Translations under genes and position numbers: made by a program
Notes under the pieces: model-generated
The model's input: only the letters and a program-made list of their open reading frames with translations
Database searches by the model: none
What the model was told of the DNA's origin: nothing
Assembly: GCA_947652605.1 (NCBI GenBank)
Contig: OX393583.1
Coordinates: forward strand, 13,309,222 to 13,373,221
DNA: 64,000 bases
From: Elmis aenea
Lineage: Eukaryota > Arthropoda > Insecta > Coleoptera > Elmidae
Direction of reading: 5' to 3'
Shown here: in pieces, positions 11,276 to 21,819 of the stretch
How the letters are laid out: the number at the start of each line of letters is the position of its first letter
Numbering within the stretch: position 1 is the first letter of the stretch

Positions 11276-11594
11276 CGATCTAATAAAATTAAAGCTTAAA
11301 ACTGAAATCGATTTTTGGACATTAGAATGGCAAAAGAAATTTCAGTTAAACGAAAATGTACGGGACGTGCTTTTGAAACATAAAAAATGTAACTCCGAAA
11401 TATACCCCACTTTAAAAATCATTTTGCAAATTTTATGCACTCTTCCTGTTAGCGTTGCCTTGGCAGAAAGGAGTTATTCCGCTTTAAAAAGGTTTAAGAG
11501 GTGGTTACGATCTAATATGACAGAAGAACGTTTAACGGGATGCACCCGGGCTCCCGACGTAAAGGGCCCCAAAACGGCAATCGGTAAAAAATAA
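11276..11594 (+). pseudogene. hAT transposase C-terminal dimerisation region, remnant
   Basis: Translation contains TLPVSVALAERSYSALKR and WLRSNMTEERLTG, matching the hAT C-terminal dimerisation motif (known pattern LPVSVASAERSFSALKRIK...LRS.M...RL). The reading can be followed back to about 11276 (DLIKLKLKTEIDFWTLEWQ). After ERLTG the sequence diverges into the terminal region and stops. The catalytic core is missing. Confidence 0.75.
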
Positions 11595-12318
11595 TTTATC
11601 AAATGTAATGAAACGCAAACTTTCAAAATTAAAATAAAAAACTAATGAGAAGTACCAGTTGTTTAAAACAGTGGATAAAAAAGGGTAGGAACACTTCAAA
11701 TTGTACAGGCCATAATATCGTTTTAAAAATAGAAAGCGAGAATAAAGAAATTAAAACAAAATATACAGAAGAGACTAATAATAAATGATTAGCTTCAAAG
11801 ACATGACAGAATCAGCTTTTTCACTTACAAAGTCAGAGCAACACGTACTTTAACATTTAAAAATATTCAATTCGAAAATCATTAAGGTAAAGTAAATAAT
11901 TTTTCAAGGATTAAGGACTAGGTGGAAGTGCAAAAATTCCTACCCATCGTATAGGTATGTAAAATAAAAATTTTTTTTTTCGATGAGATAGGTAGGTACC
12001 TACTTGTGAAACTTTAGATGACCCTGTAACAAGTTATTAAAAAGTTTCTCAAATAGACGAACGCTTTAAGTCAGTTCAATAAATTTTACAAAACTATAAA
12101 ATACTGATTTTTTTGTTGAAGAAACTTGCTCGCCTGAACTGTTAGAAAAATATAAAAATAAGTTTTACAAAAACAAATTGGATATTTTAAATGAGAAAAA
12201 AGTTACAAACGAAGTTTTTTAATATTAAATATAATAGAATAAAAGTCCTTATTGTTGTTAATAAACTTATTATGTACTACAGTAAATACCAACCCGAAAT
12301 ATTGGATATAGGAACGTA
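11595..12318. other. No gene seen
   Basis: AT-rich sequence between the hAT relic and the F3 palindrome. It may be the distal part of the hAT element, but I see no recognisable terminus or protein. Confidence 0.3.
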
Positions 12319-12320
12319 TA

Positions 12321-13677
12321 CAGGGTGTCCCAGCCAAGACGAATTATTCGATACCTCTGTTATTAGTAATAATATTAAAAAAAGTTGAATATAAAAGTTG
12401 TTTGTAATCATTTACTACATAACCTAAAATTATTTTCAACTATACACAGTGTTTTGTTTTTGCGCTCTGATACCAGGCATAGTTTTTTTATATGGAACAC
12501 CCTGTATATTTTGTAATTTTTGGATTTAAAATTAAATTCTCTTTCAAAAATATTATAGGTTATTTATGTCTAAAATGAACCATTTTTGAGTTTATTACGT
12601 TTTTTTGAAAATTTTGACAGATGCAGACCTTTATAAAAATATTTATATTTATTAACATAACAACACCAGAGCAATTTACTCTCGTAATTTATTGGATAAT
12701 AGTGTCATAGTGATTGTTGACTGGTTAAACTTTTAAAATAATATACAGGGTGTTCGTTTGACTCAGTCCATTTCGCTAAACTTTAAACGCATGTAAGTCA
12801 TTTTTTTTAATGGAACACCCTATGTATTTTTATATTTTCTTGTAGAAAATTTAATTATCTTTCAAAGTTGTTAAGCATGTTTTATGTCTAAATATAATAT
12901 TTTTGAAGTTATTTCGTTTCTTATGATTATTTGCGAGTATTTTACCTAAAATATCGGTAGTAGCCTTTGAGAACTCAAAACAATTTGTATGAACTGTCAA
13001 TCAGAACAGTTAATCGGCACAATTTTCACTGTTATGCCACTAAAAATCCATATTTTTTAAGAGCAAATAATCATAAGAAACGAAATAACTTCAAAAATAT
13101 TATATTTAGACATAAAACATGCTTAACAACTTTGAAAGATAATTAAATTTTCTACAAGAAAATATAAAAATATATAGGGTGTTCTATTAAAAAAAAAAGA
13201 CTTACATGCGTTTAATGTTTAGCGAAATGGACCGAGTAAAACGAACACCCTGTATATTATTTTAAAAGTTTAACCAATCAACAATCACTATGACACTATT
13301 GTCTAATAAATTACGAGAGTAAATTGCTCTGGTGTTGTTATGTTAATAAATATAAATATTTTTATAAAGGTCTGCATCTGTCAAAATTTTCCAAAAAACG
13401 TTAATAACTCAAAAACGGTTCATTTTAGACATAAATAACCTATAATATTTTTGAAAGAGAATTTAATTTTACATCCAAAAATTACAAAATATACAGGGTG
13501 TTTCATATAAAAAAACTATATTTAGTATCAGAGCGCAAAAACAAAACACTATGTATAGTTGAAAATAATTTTAAGTTATGTAGTAAATGATTACAAACAA
13601 CTTTTATATTTAACTTTTTTTAATATTATTACTAATAACAGAGCTATCGAATAATTCCTCTTGGCTGGGACACTCTG
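12321..13677. mobile_element. F3 palindromic MITE, complete copy
   Basis: A 1357-bp palindrome from TA|CAGGGTGTCCCAGCC to GCTGGGACACTCTG|TA. Each arm contains further terminus-like motifs: GGAACACCCTGTATA at about 12496, TATACAGGGTGTTC at about 12745, and TGGAACACCCTATG near 12820. The right arm repeats these in mirror order, so the element contains eight CAGGGTG-like ends. No ORF. Confidence 0.9.
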
Positions 13678-13727
13678 TATATTAAAATTTTATTAGTTCA
13701 ATGTAAAAATTTTCCAAATAAAATTTG

Positions 13728-13790
13728 TATAGGGGGCCCCAAAACAAATTTTTGCACCCAGGCCCCGACATATAGATGACCGGCCCTGCG
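13728..13790. mobile_element. Orphan hAT-like right terminus
   Basis: GGGGGCCCCAAAACAAATTT...GCACCCAGGCCCCGAC and a final ACCGGCCCTG resemble the right end of CAGGGCCGG hAT elements (compare 1556-1773). The matching left end with the flank CGTATATT was not found. Confidence 0.4.
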
Positions 13791-14679
13791 TATATTTACT
13801 ATTGCTTACAATTAAATGAAGTACTTTTTGTTTTAATGTCAAATGCTCCTTAATTAAACATTAAATTATCAAAAACATGTATTTTACTTAACTAAACCAA
13901 ACATTTAGTTTGAAGATAGTTTAATAAACCGTAATTCTGAGAATATCGATATTGTCTCTTATTTTTCTTTGTTCATTGAGTGATTCCTTTCATATACTAA
14001 TATTTAAATCAAACATAACGCTCGAAAAATATTTATCTTCGACGTCAGAGAACAAACAGATTATTACAGTCAATGAAATCAAATATATAATAGCGATAAT
14101 GAAACTTTTGTACTAATTGGTTTTTAAATAAAACTTTAATTTTTTAGACTGTAAAACATACAAGTCACTCCCCAGTCGTTACCGCGAATGTATTTGCCAA
14201 TGATGCAATATTTATTTGAATGGATAACACAACATCCGTATAAAAACGTCACCCAATAAATGACTTTAATGTAATTTTTTACTGCTCAGTGCGGTAAGAG
14301 CTGGAATTTATGTAATCGGAAAAATGTGTTGAGGTTGATTTGCGTAAATACGTATTTCAAATAAATATTGCAAACCAAACTTTTGTACAAATTATTTGGT
14401 TTGCCTTAATACACGACTTAAGGTACAATTCATAAAATGTGTTACATCAATAACAAACAGCGATTATGATTAATGATTTCAGAAACTGCTAGAGATAGAA
14501 GGATGGTTAAATTAGCAATGAAGTGCGTTTTTAGGGGCTTAGTCAGAATATTAATTGAAAATGTGCATATTAATAATTAGGCTTAGTTCCTGAAATATCG
14601 TTTAACTTCTGAAAATCTTCAATTTTAATTTCAACTTTCATTTGCATCCTTGTACACAAAATTGATCATGCGTGCATTT
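13791..14679. other. No gene or repeat recognised
   Basis: About 890 bp of AT-rich sequence without recognised repeats or coding signal; a candidate stretch of unique host DNA. Confidence 0.4.
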
Positions 14680-15240
14680 CAAGCTTGCCGTTACGTATGT
14701 ACCCACCTAGTGAACTTGGTTCTAGGGCGCTGAACCGCGTCTGTTTCTGGTCTCCAGAAAGACCGAGTTTTCGACGTTTCGACGAGGTCACACGTCATAT
14801 TCAGGAATCTGGGTTGACTGGCGATCTGTGTGTCGTGTCTGTGTTTATATACCCGTTTCTATCATGCTTCGTTGAGCGTTTACGCTTCGTTGGTTCCGTG
14901 CTCGGCTTCTCGTGACGGGTCCGTCGAACGGTTCTGTGTTGTCCTTTGGTGGTAGTCGTCGGTTTCTGGTGTTGGATGTTCTTTGTGGTTCCTTTATAAT
15001 GGTTGGCCGGTGTGTTTTCACTGTTCTAGTATGGGCGAACAGTGCGGGTCTCCATGTTGATGGGAGTCTTTGGCTGTCATCTCGCTTGTTGGGGTTGTCT
15101 GGTCTCTTTTCTATTTTTATTGCCTCTCTGATGATTCGTGATCCGAAGTGTTCTATGTTGGCGAGGACGCGGGTTTCGTCAAAGTTTCCACAAACCAGGA
15201 GTTCCATTGAGACCGATCGTGAGTTCAGTTGGTTCACCGC
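14680..15240 (-). mobile_element. Inverted copy of Penelope-like element 3' end
   Basis: Reading the minus strand from 15237, the translation (TRVLANIEHFGSRIIREAI, then KRPDNPNKRDDSQRLPSTWR) matches the downstream end of the forward element at about 16385-16510. It continues into a 3' tail containing TCGTCGAAACGTCGAAAAC near 14783-14767. The two copies lie head to head and meet at about 15240. Penelope-like elements are known for partial inverted or direct terminal copies, so this fits their integration products. Confidence 0.75.
14764..14806 (-). ncRNA. Degenerate hammerhead-like motif in PLE tail
   Basis: On the minus strand CTGAATAT is followed by GACG-loop-CGTC and then GAAAC, the order of a hammerhead ribozyme core (CTGANGA, stem II, GAAA). 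The core is imperfect: the G after CTGAN is T. Hammerhead motifs are known in terminal repeats of Penelope-like elements. Catalytic activity is doubtful. Confidence 0.3.
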
Positions 15241-16628
15241 TTAACCCGTTGGCGAAAACCTAGCCAAACAACTACAACCATATACAGAACAAGCTGCATC
15301 ATGCGTTCAAAATTCCGACCACTTAATTGAACTCTTAAAAACCCACACTCTACATCCGGACCACCTGCTAGTGAGCTTCGATGTCTATCTCTATTTACCC
15401 AAGTACCAGTGAAGGAAGCCTTAAACATAATAGTAGACCGACACAAACCACCAAAACATAGCACTGTCTTAACAACACCTACTTCACTTACGACAACCAA
15501 AACTACAAACAAATTGATGGCGCACCGATGGGTTCACCACTATCTCCGGTCATCGCAAACCTATTCATGAAAGAGCTTGAAGTACGAGCATTAGAAACCG
15601 CTACACTGAAACCAAGTCTGTGGCTCAGATACGTCGACGATACCTTCGTTATCTGGCCGCACGGTAGAAGCCACCTAGAGGATTTCCTAAAACACATTAA
15701 CAACATCCATGAACGCATATAATTCACCATGGAAGTCGAAAAAAACAACCAACTACCGTTCTTGGTCATCCTGGTCAAAAAGAGAACCGACGGCAGTCTC
15801 AGGCACACAGTATACCGTAAGAAAACCCATACAAACCGGTATCTAAACGCAAACTCACACCATCACCCAGCACAACTAAACTCAGTGATAAAAACTCTGG
15901 TCACTCGCTCACGGAAACTAGCCGACAAAGAAAATGTAAACGAGGAATTGAAGATTGTCAAAAACGCCTTACTGCAAAACGGCTACACCACAAATACCAT
16001 CAACAGAGCAATACAACAGTCGAAAAAGGAAGAAAGAAAGAAGGACAACGAAGAAAAACCCTCTGGAATAGTGTGTCTACCATTCATCACAACGGACAGA
16101 ATTGGCAGAATCCTTAACAGACATGAAATAAAAACCATATTCAAACCCGATCGAAAACTACACACGTTCCTGAACAACCCAAAAGACCGAATACCACTAG
16201 AGTCCCAGGGTGTGTATGAAATACCATGTGGCAATTGAAAACACGTCTACGTCGGACAAACAAACCGAAGAATAAGCGTCCGCAGAGAAGAACACAAAAA
16301 AGCCGTCCGACAAAACGAAACATCATCGTCATTGGCAGAACACGCAAAAATGACAGGCCACACCATTAACTTTGAAGATTTGAAGAAACCCGCGTCCTCG
16401 CCAACATAGAACACTTCGGATCACGAATCATCAGAGAGGCAATAGAAATAGAAAAGAGACCAGACAACCTCAACAAGCGGGATGACAGCCAAAGACTCCC
16501 CTCAACATGAAGACCCGCACTGTTCGCCCATACTAGAACAGTAAAAACACACCGGCCAACCATTATAAACAAACCACAAAGAACATCCAACACCAGAAGC
16601 CGACGACTACCACTAAAGGACAACACAG
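15241..16628 (+). pseudogene. Penelope-like retroelement, RT plus GIY-YIG endonuclease, broken
   Basis: Starts inside the reverse transcriptase. VSFDV (motif A) is at about 15370, followed by a frameshift. Then MGSPLSPVIANLFMKELE and the catalytic LRYVDDTFVIWP (15528-15660) follow. A stop at 15720 separates this from a 169-codon stretch (15729-16238) with LPFLVILVKKRTDGSL and VYRKKTHTNRYLNANSHHHP, typical of PLEs. The GIY-YIG nuclease follows: GVYEIPCGN, a TGA where Cys is expected, then HVYVGQTNRRISVRREEH (about 16250-16300). The 5' third of the RT is missing, and the 3' end is cut at about 16628 next to a MITE. Non-functional. Confidence 0.9.
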
Positions 16629-16661
16629 ATTTCAAAATTTCCGGAAATAGTTGGCGTTCCA

Positions 16662-16816
16662 GCGTGAAGTTGGCACGCCACAATTAATTAACTATATCTC
16701 AATAACCCGTTGAGCAAAATACAAAATTTTTAGGGCGCATTTGGGCATATGTTGGGCACTTAAAAATGAGACTAATTTTAAAATTTGCGCCGATGTTTGG
16801 CGTGCCAACTTCACGC
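16662..16816. mobile_element. Short MITE with 19-bp perfect inverted ends
   Basis: A 155-bp element bounded by GCGTGAAGTTGGCACGCCA and its exact reverse complement. AT-rich interior, no ORF. No certain target duplication. It abuts the truncated 3' end of the Penelope-like element. Confidence 0.7.
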
Positions 16817-16829
16817 ACCTTTAATAAAG

Positions 16830-17037
16830 TTGAAAGTTGAGTATGATTTTAAATAAGCAAATTAAAAGCAAAAATCGAAATCGTCATTTTTTTGTTTGTT
16901 ATGATTAGTGCAAAACTTTTTTCATGGAATAGTAGTTCTTAAATCGGATTATTTTAACCCATTTAACCAACTCTGTATCTCTTAACGTTTACGAGATCCC
17001 CATGCTTTTCACGATAATTGGGACAATGAGACACCTT
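16830..17037. mobile_element. Solitary right arm of an F4-related palindrome
   Basis: Reverse-complemented, it begins AAGGTGTCTCATTGTCCCAA at TA and continues GGGGATCTCGTAAACG and GTTGGTTAAATGGG, paralleling the outer arm of F4 (GGGATCTCGCTTATC, GGTCGGTTAAATTAGGG). Left limit approximate. Confidence 0.5.
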
Positions 17038-17049
17038 GTACAGGATCAC

Positions 17050-18134
17050 AGGATTTTTTTTCTTCATAAAAATGCTAATCGAACAAAAATAACTTTAATT
17101 TATTTGCTGTCCGAAAAGTCTTCATCGCTTACAACTAATATTTAATAAAAGCATTACGAATGTGTGCGGTTAGTTTGTGTGCACGTCATAATATACAGTT
17201 TCAGAGCATATTATTACAATGATTAACAAAATTAAACAAAGTGCATTGTCGAGTTGAGAAATAACATCAACAATCACCATCGACTGTCAATAATCAGTAT
17301 CGTATTTGTTCTTGCAAGCAATAGGTTAGTTTAGTTTATTTAATAACGTAGTACACTTGTGTTCATAAGTTGTGCTTTAAAACAGTAATTAAAAATGGTT
17401 CCAGATACTTTATAGTTGGGTATGTAATTATAATTTTTTTAATACATTTAAATTTGTACAACTGAAAGCTATACCAAATGTCCTTTTAAAACAGTGTATG
17501 GCAAATTGTAAGCCACACTTTGATGCTCTTAATTTTTTTTTCTGACTAACCGTGTGCAACTAACAGGTGTAGGGGGGGGGAGACAGGACTAATTCTCGGA
17601 GCTACGTTTTGTTACGTAGATTAATTATGAACAAGCCTTAAGTCAAGCATGACATTAACCAACTAAGTTTAGTAAAAAAAATATTTGAGGTGTATAAACA
17701 GAGTTTGTCGATGCATCTTTAGCGCTAATTTTCTTAAAAACGGCTACGTTTACAGCAAAAAACAAAGAGGGACGAATTTTTTCCTCTTAAGTCGTACTTT
17801 CTTATGGACGAATGACATTTTCAATTTTCTTCCAGAGAAAAAAATTCTGAAGATGGTAAGCGGATGACCTGACTATAAATCATACTTCCAATTACGTGTT
17901 TTCTTTCTAATTATCCCACAAAGTCAATGGGAAACACCTACACATTTCGGCCAAGTTTGATAGCTCTAGCTTAAACGGTTAGGACGTAATTGATTTTTTT
18001 TTCTTGCAACTTTGGAGGTGTCTAACTTTGAAAGGAAGCATTTTCGGATAACAAAATATTTGACAAATGGTCATCATTTTCACTCAGGAATATGCATCTA
18101 CGTTTTGGTGGTGTATAATTGGGACACCCTGTAT
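17050..18134. other. Mostly unrecognised AT-rich sequence
   Basis: No gene seen. Ends with TAATTGGGACACCCTG|TA at about 18115-18134, a CAGGGTGTCCC-type terminus pointing left, so at least the last 100-200 bp are probably a solitary MITE arm. A run of nine G at about 17572 interrupts otherwise unremarkable sequence. Confidence 0.3.
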
Positions 18135-18702
18135 AGCCAAAAACAGATTTTTGGCACTTTTCAAAAATGTTAAATATCTCGCTTAAACGAAAAAAAACTT
18201 TAAAATTATTTTTTGCATGGTTTTTTGTCCTTAATAAGAAAGCGATATTCAATTGTCTTTTACTCACATGAATATTGATATATGTATTACACTTAACTTT
18301 CTTATTTTAGATGGCAACCATAAGCAAATTATGTATTTTTGAAAAGCGCAAAAAATTAGCTTTCGATTCATGTCAAAGCCAACTGTGGTTGCCATTTAAA
18401 ATAAGAATTAGGTGTAATATATCGGTATTCGTATGAGTAAAAAAAAAATTGAACATCACTATCTTATTAAGAACAAAAAAGTACTTATGTCAAAAATGTT
18501 TTAAAACTTTTTCTGTATCTTTTCGTTTAAGCGAGATATTTAACATTTTTGAAAAGTGCCAAAAATCGGTTTTGACTACTTCGAAAATTAAAAAATATAT
18601 CAAAAATCTGTTTACGGCAATGAATTTCTGTCGTTAAAATAAATCGGGACTACGTAGGTACTTGGTTTTTTTTCTATCTCTGATAATAACCGAGATACCC
18701 TG
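18135..18702. mobile_element. TA-flanked palindrome, left arm truncated
   Basis: About 190 bp at 18140-18330 is mirrored at 18380-18585 (GTTAAATATCTCGCTTAAAC and its complement; GGCAACC at the centre). The right side runs on to ATAACCGAGATACCCTG|TA at 18702, while the left outer arm is missing. Short ORFs in both arms translate to related peptides because of the palindrome. Confidence 0.7.
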
Positions 18703-19269
18703 TATAGGCATTGAAAATAAACTACCCTGTACTTGCATTAGTTTCATAATAAACGGTAAGAATTATAAACATGAGTTTTAAATTATAAAAAATTGATTAC
18801 ACAAATTATCTTTCAAGTTTTTGCAAATATGCTAATTCATCTCATTTAATTATTATAGTCTCAGCTTAAATAATCTAATATCAATTAGTATTCCCCATGA
18901 CACTAAGGAAATGTACATAATTACTCATGGGTGGTAAGACGGCAATAAACCAATTAAAAATTCGCACGGCGTAGCTATCGAGTTTCTTGGTACCATTTTT
19001 TCCCGCTGAATTGCACTTGACTTACAGGGCTCACGTTAGAAGGCAGTTTTGTTACATAACGATGAAAAGTGAGAACGAAGTAGGCCTGTTTCATGTACCT
19101 ATGAGTATTTAGTCACATTTCTCTTACAAATTAATTTTTACTTTTTGCAGCATACATTGTTTTTCAAACAACCAGTTTAGGTTTGTCAGTGATCATTTTA
19201 CGTGCCTCTTGTGTGGTTAAATATTTTAGTGAGTACTTCAATTTGTTTCAAGGTAACCATTGATTTGTT
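18703..19269. other. No gene seen
   Basis: AT-rich; AAACTACCCTG|TA at about 18720-18732 is a further orphan terminus. The remainder has no recognised repeat or coding signal. Confidence 0.3.
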
Positions 19270-19445
19270 TTACCAGTATTGTTTCAGTTGCTTTTATGTC
19301 TAAGGAAATTGCTCCTGTAAAACGCTTTTAAATAGCGTTTAAAATACACTCCTAAATGGCTAACTATTGTCCCATTTAATAAACTTTCTATTTTCATTAT
19401 TTACGGAGATAGCAATAGTGCTACATGGAAAAGTGAAACATCCTG
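19270..19445. mobile_element. F9 solitary right arm
   Basis: Reverse-complemented, it reads CAGGATGTTTCACTTTTCCA and carries AATGGGACAATAGTTAGCC and AGGAGTGTATTTTAAACGC. These match, in order, the left arm at 48613 (CAGGGTGTTTCACTTTTCCA, AATGAGACAAAAGTTAGC, AGGAGTGTATTTTAAAC). Ends at TA. Confidence 0.75.
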
Positions 19446-20049
19446 TATATTTCAAATTATTTCACAATATTAACTGTTGTTCAATATTATTTAATCTTAG
19501 GCAACAAATAACGGACTTCAATGAAACTCATTGAGCACAAATTGTGGTTTTAAATTCGTGGCAGGTTTCGTATACATTTGTACTAATTGTTTATATAGCG
19601 AAATAAATTTGACAAAACAAGATTTTGCAAAATAATCGCGATTAAGTTTATTTCATCAGGTATTTGCTAACTTTCATTTGTTATCTAAGATACGCTGACT
19701 TCATTTTTGAATCAGGGTTTAGCTCATGTGCAAACATTACTAGTTTGATAGCGTTTTAAATTTATAAATAATATTTTTGAATGTTACTTGTTTAAGTCAA
19801 CATGTGTGCATCATTCTTTATTTATTGATTGCTCATCGCTTGCAACATATTGGATAAAATTTTATTGTTTCATTAACAATAAAAACGATTAGTTGCCAGC
19901 TATGCGATAGCAAAAAAAACGAATATACAGTGTGTACAAAAAGTAACGTAACGCTACAATATCGTCTTGTGATAACTTTACATAAAAAAGTTTCAAATAA
20001 AAGTTGTTTTTGGCCTTTTTTACATAACCAAAATTTATTTATAAATATA

Positions 20050-20974
20050 CAGGGTGTCCCAAATTCGAGTAAATGCATGGGGATCTCGCTTATCTTCTTA
20101 AGAGCTACGAGGTCGGTTAAATTAGGGCAAAGTTGCTAAATTCGATGCTCATTAATAATCCAAAGAGAAATTGGAAATATCTCAAACGGGATCCGAGAAA
20201 ATTAGGAAAAACTGGAAAGTCCATTTTTGAAAATCGTTTATAATTCCTTTGGAGTTTGAAATATTTTAAATGTGTAAAAAAGTTGCCCAAGCAACTTTTT
20301 AAGCCGAATCGGATGGTGGTCACATATTTTTCCTAGGTCGATTCGTTTTTGTTTTAGACAACCAACTTTGTTTTTTCTTATGGGCAGCATATCGCGTTTT
20401 TCTTCGTTATTTAAGTTCATTTTTACGACTAACAGGCCTCTAAAACTTTTAGTTTGTTGATCGGTTGTCATGGAAACAACATAAACTACAATGACCGGCC
20501 AACCTGATTTATAATGGTTATTGTTTAAAACGTATTTTTTGAAATTTGACAATGAAAGAAAAAGTAAAATACTATGTGTGATACATCAATGGATTCAGAA
20601 AAATAAATACTATTTGATTATGAATGTAATTAGCAAAAATTGCGCCCATAAGAAAAAATAAAGTTGGTTGTCATAAAACAAAAATCAGTCTAGAAAAAAT
20701 TTGTGACCCATATTTGATTCGGCTTGAAAAGTTGCTTGGGCAATGTCTTTACACATTTAAAATATTTCATACTCCAAAGGAGTTATAGACGATTTTCAAA
20801 AATCGTATTTTCCAGTTTTTCCTAATTTTCTCGGATACCGTTTGAGATATTTCCAATTTCTCTTTGGATTATTAGTGAGCATCTAATTTCGCAACTTTGC
20901 CCTAATTTAACAGACCTCGTAGCTCTTAAGATAAGCGAGATCCCCATGCATTTACTCGAATTTGGGACACCCTG
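20050..20974. mobile_element. F4 palindromic MITE, copy 1
   Basis: A 925-bp palindrome from TA|CAGGGTGTCCCAAATTCG to CGAATTTGGGACACCCTG|TA. The arms share ATGCATGGGGATCTCGCTTA, GACCTCGTAGCTCTTAAG, and a 150-bp block around AATTAGGAAAAACTGGAAA. An apparent 104-codon ORF on the minus strand recurs in copy 2 but follows the arm sequence, with no conserved domain. Copy 2 lies at 32473-33461; a single arm at 40085-40263. Confidence 0.9.
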
Positions 20975-20984
20975 TAGTGTTTTG

Positions 20985-21207
20985 TTTTTGCACACCTATA
21001 CGTAACTATTTTCCTTTAAATATAACATCCTATATTATTGCATTTTTAAGATATCAAATTAAATTCTCATTAAAAATATTAAAAATTTTTATGTACCTAC
21101 CCAAAACAATCGTTTTTGAGTTATTTAAGTTTTTATGAAAATATTGACGGCTTAGCAATGTCGGAACAAATTCCTTCGATAATTTAGTTGACAATAGTGT
21201 CATAGTA
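20985..21207. mobile_element. F3-related palindrome, left part, split by mariner
   Basis: TGTTTTGTTTTTGCACACC, ATCGTTTTTGAGTTATTTAAG and ACAATAGTGTCATAG parallel F3 at about 12450-12710. The sequence breaks at TA (21206-21207) where the mariner begins. It resumes at 26279 with TTGTCAACTGGTTAACATTT, matching F3 at about 12715-12735. The two halves therefore mark the empty site of the mariner. Confidence 0.75.
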
Positions 21208-21819
21208 CAGTATGCGCCACAACTAAAGACACTGAAATTTAGAAGCCTTTAAAATACAAATAAACGCATCAATTCAAATATTCATTTGACAATGGTTATG
21301 GAAATTTAACAATATGTTTATTGGAATGTAATGTCAAAAAGATTCGAAATGGTGCTAGAGGTATTTCAAAACAAACGAAACCGCGAAATGAGCAAAGAGA
21401 GGGGATGGTGGTCAAAATGTTGACCTTTCTAAAAACGTTAGATTATTATAGTTTATAACCCTGTTGTTGAATTAGACGTATGTTTTTAGGTGGCGCAGTA
21501 ATTAACGCTTTAGACGAGTATCGGTTTCTGCGTTACAGTTCAGTTTATCTTGAAGGACCTTCTAACCAGGGAAAGAAACCCGTTTTTCAACCGGTTAAAA
21601 AACCGCTTAACCATTATTTTTTGTCCGTAAAAGTGATTTTTGACCGAAACCGAAACCATTATTTTTAATGGCAAAAAAAAACGATAACCTTTAACCGAAA
21701 TAATTAAAAACCGTTTTTTTATCATCTTTTTCATTAAAATTTACTTTTCAAATATAAAAAATCTGTATTAAATGCGATTAGTTTGTCAGAAGTCATTACT
21801 GAACGCTTGATTGTACATA

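Larger units (their letters stand above)
10504..11594 (+). mobile_element. Decayed hAT element with nested piggyBac
   Basis: Begins with a hAT-style terminus CAGTGGCGGATCCAGGG (compare 40641). Downstream, about 11276-11540 on the plus strand encodes a hAT C-terminal dimerisation region. The mini-piggyBac at 10681-11252 is inserted between them at a TTAA. A GC-rich GGGCTCCCGACGTAAAGGGC block just after the coding remnant resembles sequence next to the right end of similar elements, but a clean right terminus and duplication are not visible. Confidence 0.6.

Noticed and set aside
20238..20552. 104-codon minus-strand ORF, with a close relative at 32729-33043
   Set aside because: Both lie in the arm of F4 and diverge like the DNA, with no domain; similarity reflects shared MITE ancestry.
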